Shown here piece after piece: positions 28,258-37,266 of a stretch of DNA of 64,000 nt. The stretch covers positions 1 through 64,000 of the forward strand of contig NZ_FNYZ01000024.1 in the NCBI RefSeq assembly GCF_900109095.1. Reading direction: 5' to 3'. Origin of the DNA: Sphingobium sp. AP50. GTDB lineage: Bacteria > Pseudomonadota > Alphaproteobacteria > Sphingomonadales > Sphingomonadaceae. The notes beneath the pieces were generated by a model that searched no databases, was not told the origin of the DNA, and saw only the letters and a program-made list of their open reading frames with translations. The position numbers were made by a program, and so were the translations under genes. Within the stretch, counting starts at the first letter, position 1. Each line of letters opens with the position of its first letter.

Positions 28258-29650
28258 ATCCGTTTACGCGCCGCTGCTGGCGCTGAGTCTGGCCGCCTGT
28301 GCGACTGCGGGACCGGACTATCGCCCGCCCGCGCAGTCCGCCGCGACCACGCCGGGGGCGACCGGGGCATTCCATTCGGCCCAGGGCGCGCAGTTCGCAC
28401 AGGCGGACTTGCCCGATCACTGGTGGCAGCTTTATGCCGACCCGCAACTGGATGCGCTGGTCGCGCAGGCGCTGACCGCCAATGCCGACCTGCGCACGGC
28501 CGACGCCAATCTGGAACGGGCGCAGGCGGTGTTGCGCGAGGCGCAGGCGGGCCGGGACATCACCACATCGATCAGCGGCGGCGAGACGATCGCCCGCGCT
28601 TCGGGCGTATCGCAACATCTGCCCGGCACGGTCGGCTATGATCTGGGGCTGGCGGCATCCTATCCACTGGACCTGAACGGACGCATCAAACGCGCGATCG
28701 AGGCGAGCGGCGCGGATGTCGAGGCGGTGACGGCGGCGCGCGACTATGTGCGCGTCAGCGTGGCGGCGGCCACGACGCAGGCCTATGCGCAGGTATGCGC
28801 GGCCAACTATAATCTGACCATCAACCGCAAGGTGGTGGCGTTGCAGCGCGACACGCTGAATGCGACGCGGCGGCTGGCCAAGGGCGGGCGCGGCACCGCG
28901 TTCGACGTCAGCCGGGCGCAGGCGGCGGTGGATGTGAGCGAGGCGGCGCTGCCCGGCTTTACGGCGCAGCGGCAGAACGCGCTCTATCTGCTGGCGACCT
29001 TGCTGGGCCGCGCGCCGGCCGACTATCCGCGCGAGGTGGAGAATTGCGCCACGCTGCCGACGCTGGGCCAGCCTTTGCCGGTGAGCGACGGCGCGGCACT
29101 GATCCGGCGGCGGCCCGATATCCGGCAGGCCGAACGCACCATTGCGGGCGATACGGCGCGGCTGGGCGTGGCGATGGCGGACCTCTATCCACAGGTCAGC
29201 ATCGGCGGATCGGTGGGGCTGACCGGGCCGCTCAAGGATTTCGGGTCGGGATCGGCGTTCGGCTTCAGCCTGGGGCCGCTGCTGAGCTGGAGCTTCCCCA
29301 ACAGGCCAGTGGTGAAGGCGCAGATTGCGCAGGCCGATGCACAGGTGAAGGCCGATCTGGCCGGATTCGACGCATCGGTGCTGGAGGCGCTACGCCAGAC
29401 CGAGACGGCGCTGGAAACATACCGTCGCAATGCGGAGCAGGCAGGGGCGCTGGACCGGGCGCGCGATAGCGCCGGCGTGTCGGCGGGACAGGCGAGCAAG
29501 CTGTTCCGCTTTGGCCGGGGCGATTTCCTGTCGCTGCTGGATGCGCAGCGCAGCCTGGCGAGCGCAGAAGCCTCCGCCGCCGCCGCGCGGGCACAACTGG
29601 TGCAGGATCAGATCGCCATCTTCCTGGCGCTGGGGGGCGGCTGGTCCTGA
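28250..29650 (+). CDS. NodT-family outer-membrane efflux lipoprotein
   Basis: A 466-residue TolC-type outer-membrane factor. The signal ends in LSLAACATAGPDY, a lipobox with the acylated cysteine followed by the G-P-D-Y typical of NodT proteins. Two repeated helical regions with A-L-x-x-N-x-D-L-R (TANADLRTADANLERAQ) and RRRPDIRQAER are family marks. It forms the exit duct of the FUSC pump. It is the last gene of the operon, followed 20 bases later by a strong terminator. Confidence 0.93.
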   Translation: MRKSVYAPLLALSLAACATAGPDYRPPAQSAATTPGATGAFHSAQGAQFAQADLPDHWWQLYADPQLDALVAQALTANADLRTADANLERAQAVLREAQAGRDITTSISGGETIARASGVSQHLPGTVGYDLGLAASYPLDLNGRIKRAIEASGADVEAVTAARDYVRVSVAAATTQAYAQVCAANYNLTINRKVVALQRDTLNATRRLAKGGRGTAFDVSRAQAAVDVSEAALPGFTAQRQNALYLLATLLGRAPADYPREVENCATLPTLGQPLPVSDGAALIRRRPDIRQAERTIAGDTARLGVAMADLYPQVSIGGSVGLTGPLKDFGSGSAFGFSLGPLLSWSFPNRPVVKAQIAQADAQVKADLAGFDASVLEALRQTETALETYRRNAEQAGALDRARDSAGVSAGQASKLFRFGRGDFLSLLDAQRSLASAEASAAAARAQLVQDQIAIFLALGGGWS

Positions 29651-29670
29651 ACCCACGGATCAGCAGCATC

Positions 29671-29711
29671 AAAAAAGGGGCGATCCGGCCATTGCGGATC
29701 ACCCCTTTTTT
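29671..29711. terminator. Bidirectional Rho-independent terminator
   Basis: AAAAAAGGGG (29671-29680) pairs with CCCCTTTTTT (29702-29711), and inside them GATCCG (29682-29687) pairs with CGGATC (29695-29700), separated by one C/A mismatch and a 7-base loop. With A and T runs outside, it can stop transcription from the efflux operon and from the convergent bamE. Confidence 0.92.
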
Positions 29712-29760
29712 GCATCGTGCGTCTCGTGCAGTCCTGCGGCCATCCAGTGGCCGACCAGGC

Positions 29761-30279
29761 TTAGCTGCCGTTCGGGCCGCCGCCGGGGCTGGTGGCCCCG
29801 CCACCGCTGCCGCCCATGCCGGCAGCGCCGACCGCACCGATATTGCCGAAGATTTCGTCGAACAGGCTGCGATGACGACCCAGCGTCGGGGTCTTGTCCC
29901 CCGTGGGCGAGATATGCGCGACCTGTTCCAGCCCCATGCGGTCGACGGCGGTCACATTGCCCGCCGTATCGAAACGGACACGCAGCACGGTCTGTTCGAC
30001 CGGCTTGGGGTTGGAAAAGGCGAGCGCGCGCATGTTGCGCGACACATAATACCAGTCCTGCTCGCCAAATTGCGAAGCGAAGCTGGGGCGACCCAGCGTG
30101 CCTTCGACCGAGGCGCGATTATCGATGCCGGGCTGAACCGAATCCACCAGCAGTTTGTCGACCTGATAGCCCTGATGGCTGCGCAGGCGAGTGCAGGCGG
30201 ACGTGCCAAACAGCAGCGCGCTGAGGCCGATGGCGATCATCACGCGCCCACGGCGGGAGTGGCGGCTGAACTGCGGCAT
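29761..30279 (-). CDS. bamE: Outer-membrane assembly lipoprotein BamE (SmpA/OmlA)
   Basis: BamE is the small lipoprotein subunit of the BAM complex that inserts beta-barrel proteins in the outer membrane. The 172-residue product has a signal ending in FGTSAC, then the SmpA/OmlA domain: G-Y-Q-V-D-K-L-L-V, VEGTLGRPSFASQFGEQDWYY and VLRVRFDTAGNVTAVDRM. The C-terminal tail is glycine-rich and disordered, longer than in E. coli. AGGAG before ATG 30279 fixes the start over one 12 codons upstream. It is divergent from the bc1-chaperone gene, a common arrangement in this group. Confidence 0.88.
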   Translation of the reverse strand: MPQFSRHSRRGRVMIAIGLSALLFGTSACTRLRSHQGYQVDKLLVDSVQPGIDNRASVEGTLGRPSFASQFGEQDWYYVSRNMRALAFSNPKPVEQTVLRVRFDTAGNVTAVDRMGLEQVAHISPTGDKTPTLGRHRSLFDEIFGNIGAVGAAGMGGSGGGATSPGGGPNGS

Positions 30280-30442
30280 GAACTTCTCCTGCGGGGGACG
30301 GTCCCGCGAACCCAAGAAACCTTATGTCGCCATTGCATTGGGCGACGCAGCGATCAATATGGAAATGCGCACGCCCCGGCAAGGGGCGCAAAACATCGGA
30401 CGGCGCGCGGCCGCTCGATCCGTCTCGAAAAGCCCTGATCCG

Positions 30443-30967
30443 ATGCCCTCTTCCCCCTCCTTCCTGCAACGCCTGTTCGGCCGTACCGACGCCCGGCGGG
30501 GGCTGCGGCCGCTCTATCATGCCGTCGTCGCGGAAGGACGGCAGCCGCACTGGTATCTGGACGGGGCCGTGCCGGACACACTGGACGGCCGGTTCGACAT
30601 GATCGTCGCCATCCTGGCGCAGGTGTTGATCCGGCTGGAGCAACTGGGCGCGGCGCAGGATAGCGTCTGGCTGACCGAATTGTTCGTCGATGATATGGAC
30701 GGGCAATTGCGGCAGGAAGGCATTGGCGATGTCGTGGTCGGCAAGCATGTCGGGCGGATGATGAGCGCGCTGGGCGGGCGAATCAGCGCCTATCGCGATG
30801 CCTTGACCGGGGAGGCCGATTTTGCTGTGGCGCTGCGCCGCAACCTGTATCGCGGGGAAACGGTGGGCGATGACGCCGTCGCCCATGTGGAAGGCGCGCT
30901 GCGCACGCGCTGGACGCGGCTGGGGTGCCTGACGCGCGATGCCCTGCTCGCAGGAGATATTGGATGA
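30443..30967 (+). CDS. Ubiquinol-cytochrome c chaperone (CBP3/UPF0174-like)
   Basis: The 174-residue product matches the bacterial relatives of mitochondrial CBP3, needed for cytochrome b assembly into the bc1 complex. Visible family features: LYHAVVAEGRQPHWYLDG near the start, DMIVAILAQVLIRL, LTELFVDDMDGQLRQEGIGD and V-G-K-H-V-G. It is cytosolic or membrane-associated. Its stop overlaps the start of the DUF177 gene (ATGA), forming a two-gene unit. Start ATG 30443 was chosen because homologous sequence begins there; there is little Shine-Dalgarno character. Confidence 0.85.
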   Translation: MPSSPSFLQRLFGRTDARRGLRPLYHAVVAEGRQPHWYLDGAVPDTLDGRFDMIVAILAQVLIRLEQLGAAQDSVWLTELFVDDMDGQLRQEGIGDVVVGKHVGRMMSALGGRISAYRDALTGEADFAVALRRNLYRGETVGDDAVAHVEGALRTRWTRLGCLTRDALLAGDIG

Positions 30968-31488
30968 ACATGACTGTCGAATTTTCCCGCCCGATCAAGG
31001 CCGATCAGATCAAGCGCCTGACCGGGGAAACCCATATCGAGGCGAACGAGGCCGAATGCCTGGCGCTGGCGCGCCGCTTCGGCCTGTCGTCGCTCGACCG
31101 GCTTAGCGCAGATTATAGCCTGATCGAGGAGACTGGCGCGGTGATGGCGCGTGGCCGGATGTCGGCGGCGCTGGCCCAGCCCTGCGTCGCGACGGGCGTG
31201 CCGGTGCCCGAAACGATCGACACCGACTTCCTGCTGCGTTTCGTGGTGGAAGGCGATGATGTGCCCGAAGGCGAGGAACTGGAGCTGGACGCCAATGATT
31301 GCGACACGATCGGCTATGACGGTCAGCTGATCGACATGGGCGAGGCGGTGTCCGAGACGATGGCGCTGGCGATGACGCCCTATCCGCGCGCGGCCGATGC
31401 CGATGCCTATCTGAAGGAATCCGGCGTGCTGAGCGAGGATCAGGCAGGCCCATTCGCCGCGCTGTTGGCGCTGAAGGATAAGAAATAA
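30964..31488 (+). CDS. DUF177 (YceD-like) protein
   Basis: A 174-residue acidic protein of the DUF177/YceD family, whose members are linked to 23S rRNA or ribosome maturation and are often encoded before rpmF. Family features include CVATGVPVPETIDTDFLLRF, where C-V-A-T-G replaces the usual C-x-R-C-L, and LELDANDCDTIGYDGQLIDM, the conserved acidic centre. No rpmF follows here. ATG 30964 overlaps the stop of the bc1 chaperone. The role in this organism is inferred from the family alone. Confidence 0.82.
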   Translation: MNMTVEFSRPIKADQIKRLTGETHIEANEAECLALARRFGLSSLDRLSADYSLIEETGAVMARGRMSAALAQPCVATGVPVPETIDTDFLLRFVVEGDDVPEGEELELDANDCDTIGYDGQLIDMGEAVSETMALAMTPYPRAADADAYLKESGVLSEDQAGPFAALLALKDKK

Positions 31489-31495
31489 GGGAACG

Positions 31496-32089
31496 GTGCG
31501 CGCATCCATGCGTCCATCGGCCATGCGCATGCCCTATCTGATCGCCGCCATTCTGGTCGCCGCCGCAGCCCCGGCTTCCGGTAGTGGAAAGGCACCCGCG
31601 CGCTGGGCTACCGGTACGCCGCTGATCGGCGAGGCGGTTGCGCGCACGCAATGGGACATGGCGGAAAATCGCACGCAATGCGGCCCGTTGGCGTTACTGT
31701 CGGACGGTGGGGTGCGCGGCAAAGCACGGCCGGCCGCTTTTGGCGGCGGATGGGCCGTCGCGTTCGACCTTCCGGGGGTAAGGAGCGCCTATGGCTTTGC
31801 CGGAACGGGCCTGTTGCCGCAGGACGCGCAAGCCAGCGGCTGGCAACGGGAGCGACTGATGCAGCAATGGCCGCATATGCGCGACCTGAACGCGCTGCCC
31901 GGCCCCGCCTTCGCCGGCTATGGCGTGGTCGGTGCGGAACCCTATCCGGCGGATAATCGCGCGGGCAAGGGGCTGCATTCGCTGGCCTATATGCGGATCG
32001 AGGGACAGCGCTGCACCTATAATGTCTGGAGCCGGATCAGCCGCGCGCATCTGGAGACGCTGCTCGACAATCTGCGCTTGCTGCGCTGA
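31496..32089 (+). CDS. Exported protein of unknown function
   Basis: The 197-residue product has a hydrophobic N-terminus (MRMPYLIAAILVAAAAPASG) that looks like a signal peptide. The mature part has W-D-M-A-E-N-R-T-Q-C near residue 55 and RCTYNVWSRISRAHLETLL at the C-terminus, so two cysteines might pair. No known domain was recognised. GTG 31496 has AAGGGA just ahead; ATGs at 31508, 31523 and 31529 are in frame and nearer the signal. It starts 7 bases after the DUF177 stop and probably shares its transcript. Confidence 0.6.
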   Translation: MRASMRPSAMRMPYLIAAILVAAAAPASGSGKAPARWATGTPLIGEAVARTQWDMAENRTQCGPLALLSDGGVRGKARPAAFGGGWAVAFDLPGVRSAYGFAGTGLLPQDAQASGWQRERLMQQWPHMRDLNALPGPAFAGYGVVGAEPYPADNRAGKGLHSLAYMRIEGQRCTYNVWSRISRAHLETLLDNLRLLR

Positions 32090-32102
32090 CCGGACGCCTC
32101 GC

Positions 32103-32117
32103 GTTTCCCTTTCGTTC
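32103..32117 (+). promoter_or_regulatory. Near-consensus LexA box upstream of dinB
   Basis: GTTT, seven bases, then GTTC, 25-39 bases before the dinB ATG. The alphaproteobacterial LexA site is GTTC-N7-GTTC, so there is one mismatch. Its position ahead of an SOS-type polymerase supports the reading, but a 7-of-8 match is expected by chance fairly often. Confidence 0.4.
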
Positions 32118-32141
32118 TTGTCTGTGGCATAGCAGGGCGCC

Positions 32142-33221
32142 ATGGACCAGCCGGTGCGCAAGATCATCCATATCGACATGGACGCCTTTTATGCGTCGGT
32201 CGAACAGCGCGACGATCCTGCCCTGCGCGGCCTGCCGATCGCGGTGGGAGGCGGCGGGCCGCGCGGGGTGGTGGCGACATGCAGCTATGAAGCGCGCAAA
32301 TTCGGGGTGCGATCCGCCATGCCGGGCGCGCGGGCGCGACGGCTGTGCCCCGATCTGGTATTCGTGAAGCCGCGCTTCGAAGTGTATCGCGCGGTGTCGG
32401 CGCAGGTGCGGGAGATATTCGGCCGATTCACCGACATCATCCAGCCGCTATCGCTGGATGAAGCCTATCTGGACGTGACCGTGAACAAGCCGGGCATCGC
32501 ATCGGCCACGCAGATCGCCGAAGAGATCAGGCGGATGATCCGGGACGAAACCGGCCTCACCGCTTCGGCCGGCGTTTCCTATAACAAGCTGATCGCCAAG
32601 CTGGCGTCGGACCAGAACAAGCCCGACGGTATCTGCGTCATACGGCCGGGCCAGGGCGAAGCCTTCATTGCGGCGATGCCGGTGCGGCGCATCCATGGCG
32701 TCGGCCCGGTGACGGCGAAGCGGATGCAGGCGCTGGGGATCGAAACGGGTGCCGATCTGCATGCCCACGACCTGCGATTCCTCCAGACGCATTTCGGCAG
32801 CGCGGCGGATTTCTATTATCGCGCGGCAAAGGGTGAAGATGACCGGCCGGTGCATGAGCGGCAGACCCGCAAGTCGGTGAGCGTCGAGGATACGTTCTTC
32901 GACGATCTGATCGAGGAGGCGCCGCTGGTGGCAGAACTGGACCGGATCGCGGTCAACCTGTGGACCCGGATCGAAAAGGCGCAGGCCTGGGGGCGGACGA
33001 TCGTGTTGAAGCTGAAATTCGCCGATTTTCAGATCGTCACACGATCCCGCAGCTTTGCTACGCCGGTGCGGTCGCCCACCTTGCTGGCGCAGGCGGGCCG
33101 GGATTTGCTGCTGGCCCAGTTACCATTGCCAAAGGGGGTCCGTCTGCTGGGGCTGGGCGTCCATAATCTGGCGGGTGAGGAAGCAGAGGATGAGGGCGAT
33201 CAGTTGGCGCTGGGCCTGTAG
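32142..33221 (+). CDS. dinB: DNA polymerase IV (Y family)
   Basis: DinB is an error-prone translesion DNA polymerase. The 359-residue product has the Y-family catalytic motifs: HIDMDAFYASVE (metal-binding D12 and D14) and LSLDEAYLDV with the D-E pair. SAGVSYNKLIAKLASD is the thumb/palm signature, RIHGVGPVTAKRMQALG the helix-hairpin-helix, and RKSVSVEDTF the start of the little finger. Its last segment (EEAEDEGDQLALGL) resembles the beta-clamp binding tail, with QLALGL as likely clamp motif. A near-LexA box lies upstream. Confidence 0.95.
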   Translation: MDQPVRKIIHIDMDAFYASVEQRDDPALRGLPIAVGGGGPRGVVATCSYEARKFGVRSAMPGARARRLCPDLVFVKPRFEVYRAVSAQVREIFGRFTDIIQPLSLDEAYLDVTVNKPGIASATQIAEEIRRMIRDETGLTASAGVSYNKLIAKLASDQNKPDGICVIRPGQGEAFIAAMPVRRIHGVGPVTAKRMQALGIETGADLHAHDLRFLQTHFGSAADFYYRAAKGEDDRPVHERQTRKSVSVEDTFFDDLIEEAPLVAELDRIAVNLWTRIEKAQAWGRTIVLKLKFADFQIVTRSRSFATPVRSPTLLAQAGRDLLLAQLPLPKGVRLLGLGVHNLAGEEAEDEGDQLALGL

Positions 33222-33305
33222 CGCGCAAAGAGCGATTTACACTCGGCAAGCAGCGGAATGGCAATAATGTCACCACAGAGAGAAATAAACAGGCAAAAAT
33301 GCTAA

Positions 33306-33320
33306 TGCGATTGACTCGCA
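33306..33320. promoter_or_regulatory. Fur-like 7-1-7 inverted repeat before siderophore receptor operon
   Basis: TGCGATT-G-ACTCGCA (33306-33320) is a 7-1-7 inverted repeat with one mispaired position, embedded in a perfect AATGCGA/TCGCATT palindrome (33304-33322), about 50 bases before ATG 33372. Its form matches iron-responsive Fur boxes, and the operon behind it encodes iron uptake proteins. A related 7-1-7 site precedes the receptor at 52762. Confidence 0.6.
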
Positions 33321-33371
33321 TTCCTTTATTCCTCTAGCGGGCGCCCCGATCATATATTGAAGGGGAATCCG

Positions 33372-35459
33372 ATGAATCGTCCGCTGCGTTCCGCGCTGCT
33401 TGCAGGCGTTATAGCCCTTATTCCCGCCGGCCATGCTCTGGCCGCACCACTGGCGGAGGCCGATGTCGGCTCCAATGTCGATTCCACCATCATCGTCACC
33501 GGCGCAGCCGATCAGGCGTCCAGTTCGGCGACCGGCCTGTCGCTGACGCTGCGCCAGACGCCGCAATCGATCAGCATCATCACCCGCGAGCGGATCGAGG
33601 ATTTCGCGCTCACCAATGTCAACGACCTGCTGGATCAGGCCGTCGGCATCAATGTCGAGCGGGCGGAAACCGACCGCACCCAATATAATTCGCGCGGTTT
33701 CGACGTGAATAATTTTCAGATCGACGGCATCGGCCTGCCGCTGATCTGGGGCATCCAATATGGCGATCTGGACACGGCCCTGTTCGAGAATGTCGAGACG
33801 ATCCGGGGCGCCAATGCGCTGATGACCGGTATCGGCAACCCGTCGGCTACGATCAACTATGTCCGCAAGCGGCCGGTGGAAGAGTTTCAGGCGAAGGCAT
33901 CGGCGCAGGTCGGCTCCTGGGGCAAGTGGCGGCTGGAAGGCGATGTGTCGGTGCCGCTGACCGACACGGTCGCCGCCCGCCTGATCTATGCGCATGAGGA
34001 ACGCGATTCCTATCTCGACTATAATCATGGCAATCGCGATGTGATGGGCGGCCTGCTGAGTTGGGAAATCACGCCGCAGTTGAAGGCCACGGTCGGCTTC
34101 TCCAGGCAGGAGAATAACAGCGACGGCGTGCTGTGGGGCGCTCTCCCGCTGGTCTATAGCGACGGCACGCAGATATCCTATCCGCGATCGGCCTCCACCT
34201 CGGCCGACTGGACCTATTGGAACACGGTCGACCAGAGCGCCTTTGCCGAACTGGCCTATAGCTTCACCAATGGCTGGGCGCTGAAGGGCGTGCTGACGGT
34301 CAAGCGGTTCGAGGAAGAGGCCAAGCTGCTCTATGCCTATGGCGCGCCGGACAAGGATACGGGTCTGGGCGTCTATGGCATGTCGGGCATCTATCCGTCC
34401 GTCTACAAGCAATATCTGGGCGATTTCTATGCGTCCGGCCCGGTCAGCCTGTTCGGGCGAGAACATAAGCTGGCCTTCGGCGTGTCGACATCGACCTCCA
34501 AGGCGAAGGAGTGGGAGGCCTTTTCCTCCGAAACCATCGTCTATCCCTCGTTGGACAGCTGGGATCAGGGGCTGATCGCCGAGCCGACCTATGACGATTC
34601 CTATCTGGCGAGCGACTATAAGGACCGGCTGACCCGCATCTATGGCGCGGCGCACCTCAATCTGGCCGACAATCTGAAGGCAGTGGTCGGTGCGAGCGTG
34701 ATGTGGCTGAAGACCACCGGCACCTCCTATGATGCCGACCAATATCGCAAGGATAGCAAGATCAGCCCCTATGCCGGCCTGATCTATGACCTGACGAGCC
34801 ATGTCTCGCTCTATGCCAGCTATACCGACATCTATAATCCGCAGACCGAAGTGGACGCCAATCACGTCAGGCTCGATCCCGCCAAGGGCACCAGCGTCGA
34901 AGCGGGGGTGAAGAGCCAGTGGTTCGACGATCGGCTCTATGTGACCGCCGCCGTCTTCCGCGCGAAGCAGAGCGGGCTGGCGGAATATGCCGGAACGTTC
35001 GAGGATGGCGTGAAAAGCTATTATAGCGGTGTGGACACCACGTCGAAGGGCTTCGAACTGGAGATCGCGGGCCATATCACCGACCAGTGGAGCGTGAATG
35101 GCGGCTATACCTATCTGGATATCGAGGATGATGCGGGCAATGACACCCGTACATGGCTGCCGACGCAGACGTTCAAAATGTCGACCACCTATGCCATCCC
35201 GCAATTTAACGACCTGAAGCTGGGCGGCCAATTGCGCTGGCAGAATGCAATCTCTACCGAGGTCGATGGCGGAACCGCGAGGCAGAAGGGCTATGCCGTG
35301 GTGGATTTGATGGCGAGCGTGAAACTGGCTGATCATGTCAGCGCCAGCGTCAACGTCCGCAACCTGACCAACACCTATTATCTCAACAGCCTGATGTGGG
35401 GTCAGGCCTATTATGGCGCGCCGCGCAGCGCGATCGCCACGCTGAGCCTGGACTTTTGA
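33372..35459 (+). CDS. TonB-dependent siderophore receptor (FhuE-like)
   Basis: The 695-residue outer-membrane receptor has a signal ending near GHALAAP, the TonB-box-like IIVTGAAD, and the siderophore-receptor plug pattern LRQTPQSISIITRERIEDF, NVNDLLDQAVGINVERAETD, QYNSRGFDVNNFQIDGIGLP and GANALMTGIGNPSATINYVR. These features match ferric-hydroxamate/coprogen receptors such as FhuE. It ends in LSLDF with a terminal aromatic. AAGGGGA ahead of ATG 33372 fixes the start. It heads an operon of iron-uptake membrane proteins behind a Fur-like site, so repression by iron is likely. Confidence 0.93.
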   Translation: MNRPLRSALLAGVIALIPAGHALAAPLAEADVGSNVDSTIIVTGAADQASSSATGLSLTLRQTPQSISIITRERIEDFALTNVNDLLDQAVGINVERAETDRTQYNSRGFDVNNFQIDGIGLPLIWGIQYGDLDTALFENVETIRGANALMTGIGNPSATINYVRKRPVEEFQAKASAQVGSWGKWRLEGDVSVPLTDTVAARLIYAHEERDSYLDYNHGNRDVMGGLLSWEITPQLKATVGFSRQENNSDGVLWGALPLVYSDGTQISYPRSASTSADWTYWNTVDQSAFAELAYSFTNGWALKGVLTVKRFEEEAKLLYAYGAPDKDTGLGVYGMSGIYPSVYKQYLGDFYASGPVSLFGREHKLAFGVSTSTSKAKEWEAFSSETIVYPSLDSWDQGLIAEPTYDDSYLASDYKDRLTRIYGAAHLNLADNLKAVVGASVMWLKTTGTSYDADQYRKDSKISPYAGLIYDLTSHVSLYASYTDIYNPQTEVDANHVRLDPAKGTSVEAGVKSQWFDDRLYVTAAVFRAKQSGLAEYAGTFEDGVKSYYSGVDTTSKGFELEIAGHITDQWSVNGGYTYLDIEDDAGNDTRTWLPTQTFKMSTTYAIPQFNDLKLGGQLRWQNAISTEVDGGTARQKGYAVVDLMASVKLADHVSASVNVRNLTNTYYLNSLMWGQAYYGAPRSAIATLSLDF

Positions 35460-35464
35460 CCGCA

Positions 35465-35776
35465 ATGCCCGGCCTTGATCGCCGCAAGGGGCGAAATGGC
35501 TGGGCCTATCGCGCCAATGTGACATTGCGCCTGCTGGCGGGGACGGTGGGCGCCTATGGCGTCGCCGCGCTCGCCAGCATGGCGCTGGCGCGCATCCTGC
35601 CTATGAGCCGGGTGGAAGCGGTGACGACGGCGACGATGATCGCCTATCTGGTGATGCCGGGCGTGACGATCTGGGCCTTTCTGGCGCGGGGGCCGTGGCG
35701 GGCACTGGCGGGCGTGGTGCTGGCGGCGGCGATGCTGGGCGGCATCGCCTGGCTGGCGGGGCAGCCGGCGGCATGA
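35465..35776 (+). CDS. DUF3649 small membrane protein of iron-uptake operon
   Basis: The 103-residue product has three hydrophobic helices (about 20-40, 47-70 and 77-98) and the pattern RLLAGTVGAYGVAALASMAL seen in DUF3649 proteins. These are encoded with TonB siderophore receptors and PepSY membrane proteins; a biochemical role is not established. It begins 5 bases after the receptor stop and overlaps the PepSY gene (ATGA). The order receptor-DUF3649-PepSY-DUF3325 is a recognised iron-uptake arrangement. Confidence 0.8.
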   Translation: MPGLDRRKGRNGWAYRANVTLRLLAGTVGAYGVAALASMALARILPMSRVEAVTTATMIAYLVMPGVTIWAFLARGPWRALAGVVLAAAMLGGIAWLAGQPAA

Positions 35777-37266
35777 CGATGGTTCGCGACGGCGCGCGCC
35801 AGTGCATGGCCTGGCTGCACGGATGGACCGGGCTGTTGCTGGGCCATATCCTGTTCGTCATGTGCCTGGCCGGGACGCTGAGCGTGTTCAAGCCGGAAAT
35901 CGGGCGCTGGATGCGGCCCGAAGTCAGCGGTCCGGCCGATCCGTCCCGCGCGATAATGGCCGCGACATCCTGGCTGTCGGCCAATACGACCGGGTCGACC
36001 GGCTGGTATCTGTCCGCGCCCGATGGCCGGTCCAACACCGTCGACGCTACCTATGACAGCGACGGCGCTTATCTCACCAAATCGCTCGATCCGGTCAGCG
36101 GCGCGCCGGTCGCGCGCGACACGCTGGGCGGCGAATTTTTCTATCGCCTGCATTTCGAGCTGCAACTCCCCTATCCCTGGGGCCGGCTGCTGGCGTCGCT
36201 GGCGGCGATGCTGATGCTGGTGGCGATCGTCACGGGGATCATCGCGCACAAGCGCATCTTCAAGGATATCTTCACCTTCCGCCCGGCCAAGGGCCAGCGA
36301 TCCTGGCTGGACGGGCATAATGCGCTGGGTGTGCTGTCCCTGCCCTTTCACATCATGATCACCTTTACCGGGCTGCTGACGCTGGCGTCGCTGAACCTGC
36401 CCTGGAGCATCACGGCGGCCTATGGCGACGATGTGATGACGATGTACAGCGATCTGACCCCCGGCGCGGTCAGCCGGGTGGCCAGCGGCGAGAAAGCGAC
36501 GCTGGCGCCGATCGGCCCGATGCTGGATGAGGCGCAACGCTATTTCAGTGCGCCGATCGGCCGGGTCTATGTCTTCAATCCGGGCGACAAGGCGGCGGTC
36601 GTCACCCTCTATCCGGTCGAGCAGAAGGCGATCGGCTATCTGCCGGCGGAAATCAGTTTCGACGGGGCGACCGGCAAGCTGCTGAAGGCCTGGACGGAAA
36701 AGCGGACGGGCGTGCGCGCCTATCAGACCGTCTATGGGCTGCACATGGCGCATTTCGCGCCGGGGCTGACGCGCTGGCTCTATTTTCTGGGCGGGGCGAT
36801 GCTGAGTCTGGCGATCGCTACCGGCATGGCGCTGTGGGTGGTCAAGCGCCGGGAGCGGGCGCCGCTATCGGTCGGCAACCGGATATTGGAGCGGCTGAAT
36901 GTCGGCGGGCTGATGGGCGCATCGATTGGCATGGCGGCGTTTCTGCTGGCCAATCGACTGTTGCCGCTAGATCTGGCCGCGCGGAGCGAGGCGGAAGTGT
37001 CGGTAGCCTTGTGGAGTGCGGGCGGCGTGCTGCTGGTCGGTCTGACCCTTGCGCCTGCGCGGGGCTGGCCGCTGCTGCTGGGCGTGCTGGCGCTGTGCTG
37101 CGCGACGGCGGCACTGCTGGGGCCGGTCTGGGCGACCGACCCGGTGCTGATGACCGGCAATGGCCTGTTGCTGGCGACGGCGGCCGGGTTGGCGCTGATC
37201 GTCTGGCGGCAGGTGCGGCGCAAGCCCGCAGTCACGCCCGCTCGGCGCCGAATGGTGCCGGCATGA
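35773..37266 (+). CDS. PepSY-associated membrane protein, probable ferric-siderophore reductase (PiuB-like)
   Basis: The 497-residue product has an N-terminal helix with WLHGWTGLLLGHILFVMCLAGTLSVF, the PepSY-TM family start, a periplasmic region, and further helices around residues 140-165, 190-215 and 335-480. Histidines in H-G-W-T-G and in HNALGVLSLPFHIMI are in places where such proteins bind haem or move electrons. Members are thought to reduce iron released from siderophores. It is coupled at both ends by 4-bp overlaps (ATGA) with DUF3649 and DUF3325. Confidence 0.85.
   Translation: MTMVRDGARQCMAWLHGWTGLLLGHILFVMCLAGTLSVFKPEIGRWMRPEVSGPADPSRAIMAATSWLSANTTGSTGWYLSAPDGRSNTVDATYDSDGAYLTKSLDPVSGAPVARDTLGGEFFYRLHFELQLPYPWGRLLASLAAMLMLVAIVTGIIAHKRIFKDIFTFRPAKGQRSWLDGHNALGVLSLPFHIMITFTGLLTLASLNLPWSITAAYGDDVMTMYSDLTPGAVSRVASGEKATLAPIGPMLDEAQRYFSAPIGRVYVFNPGDKAAVVTLYPVEQKAIGYLPAEISFDGATGKLLKAWTEKRTGVRAYQTVYGLHMAHFAPGLTRWLYFLGGAMLSLAIATGMALWVVKRRERAPLSVGNRILERLNVGGLMGASIGMAAFLLANRLLPLDLAARSEAEVSVALWSAGGVLLVGLTLAPARGWPLLLGVLALCCATAALLGPVWATDPVLMTGNGLLLATAAGLALIVWRQVRRKPAVTPARRRMVPA

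Noticed and set aside
33270..35525. 751-codon minus-strand frame opposite the siderophore receptor
   Set aside because: Same reason: the plus-strand receptor has all family motifs, and the antisense product has none.
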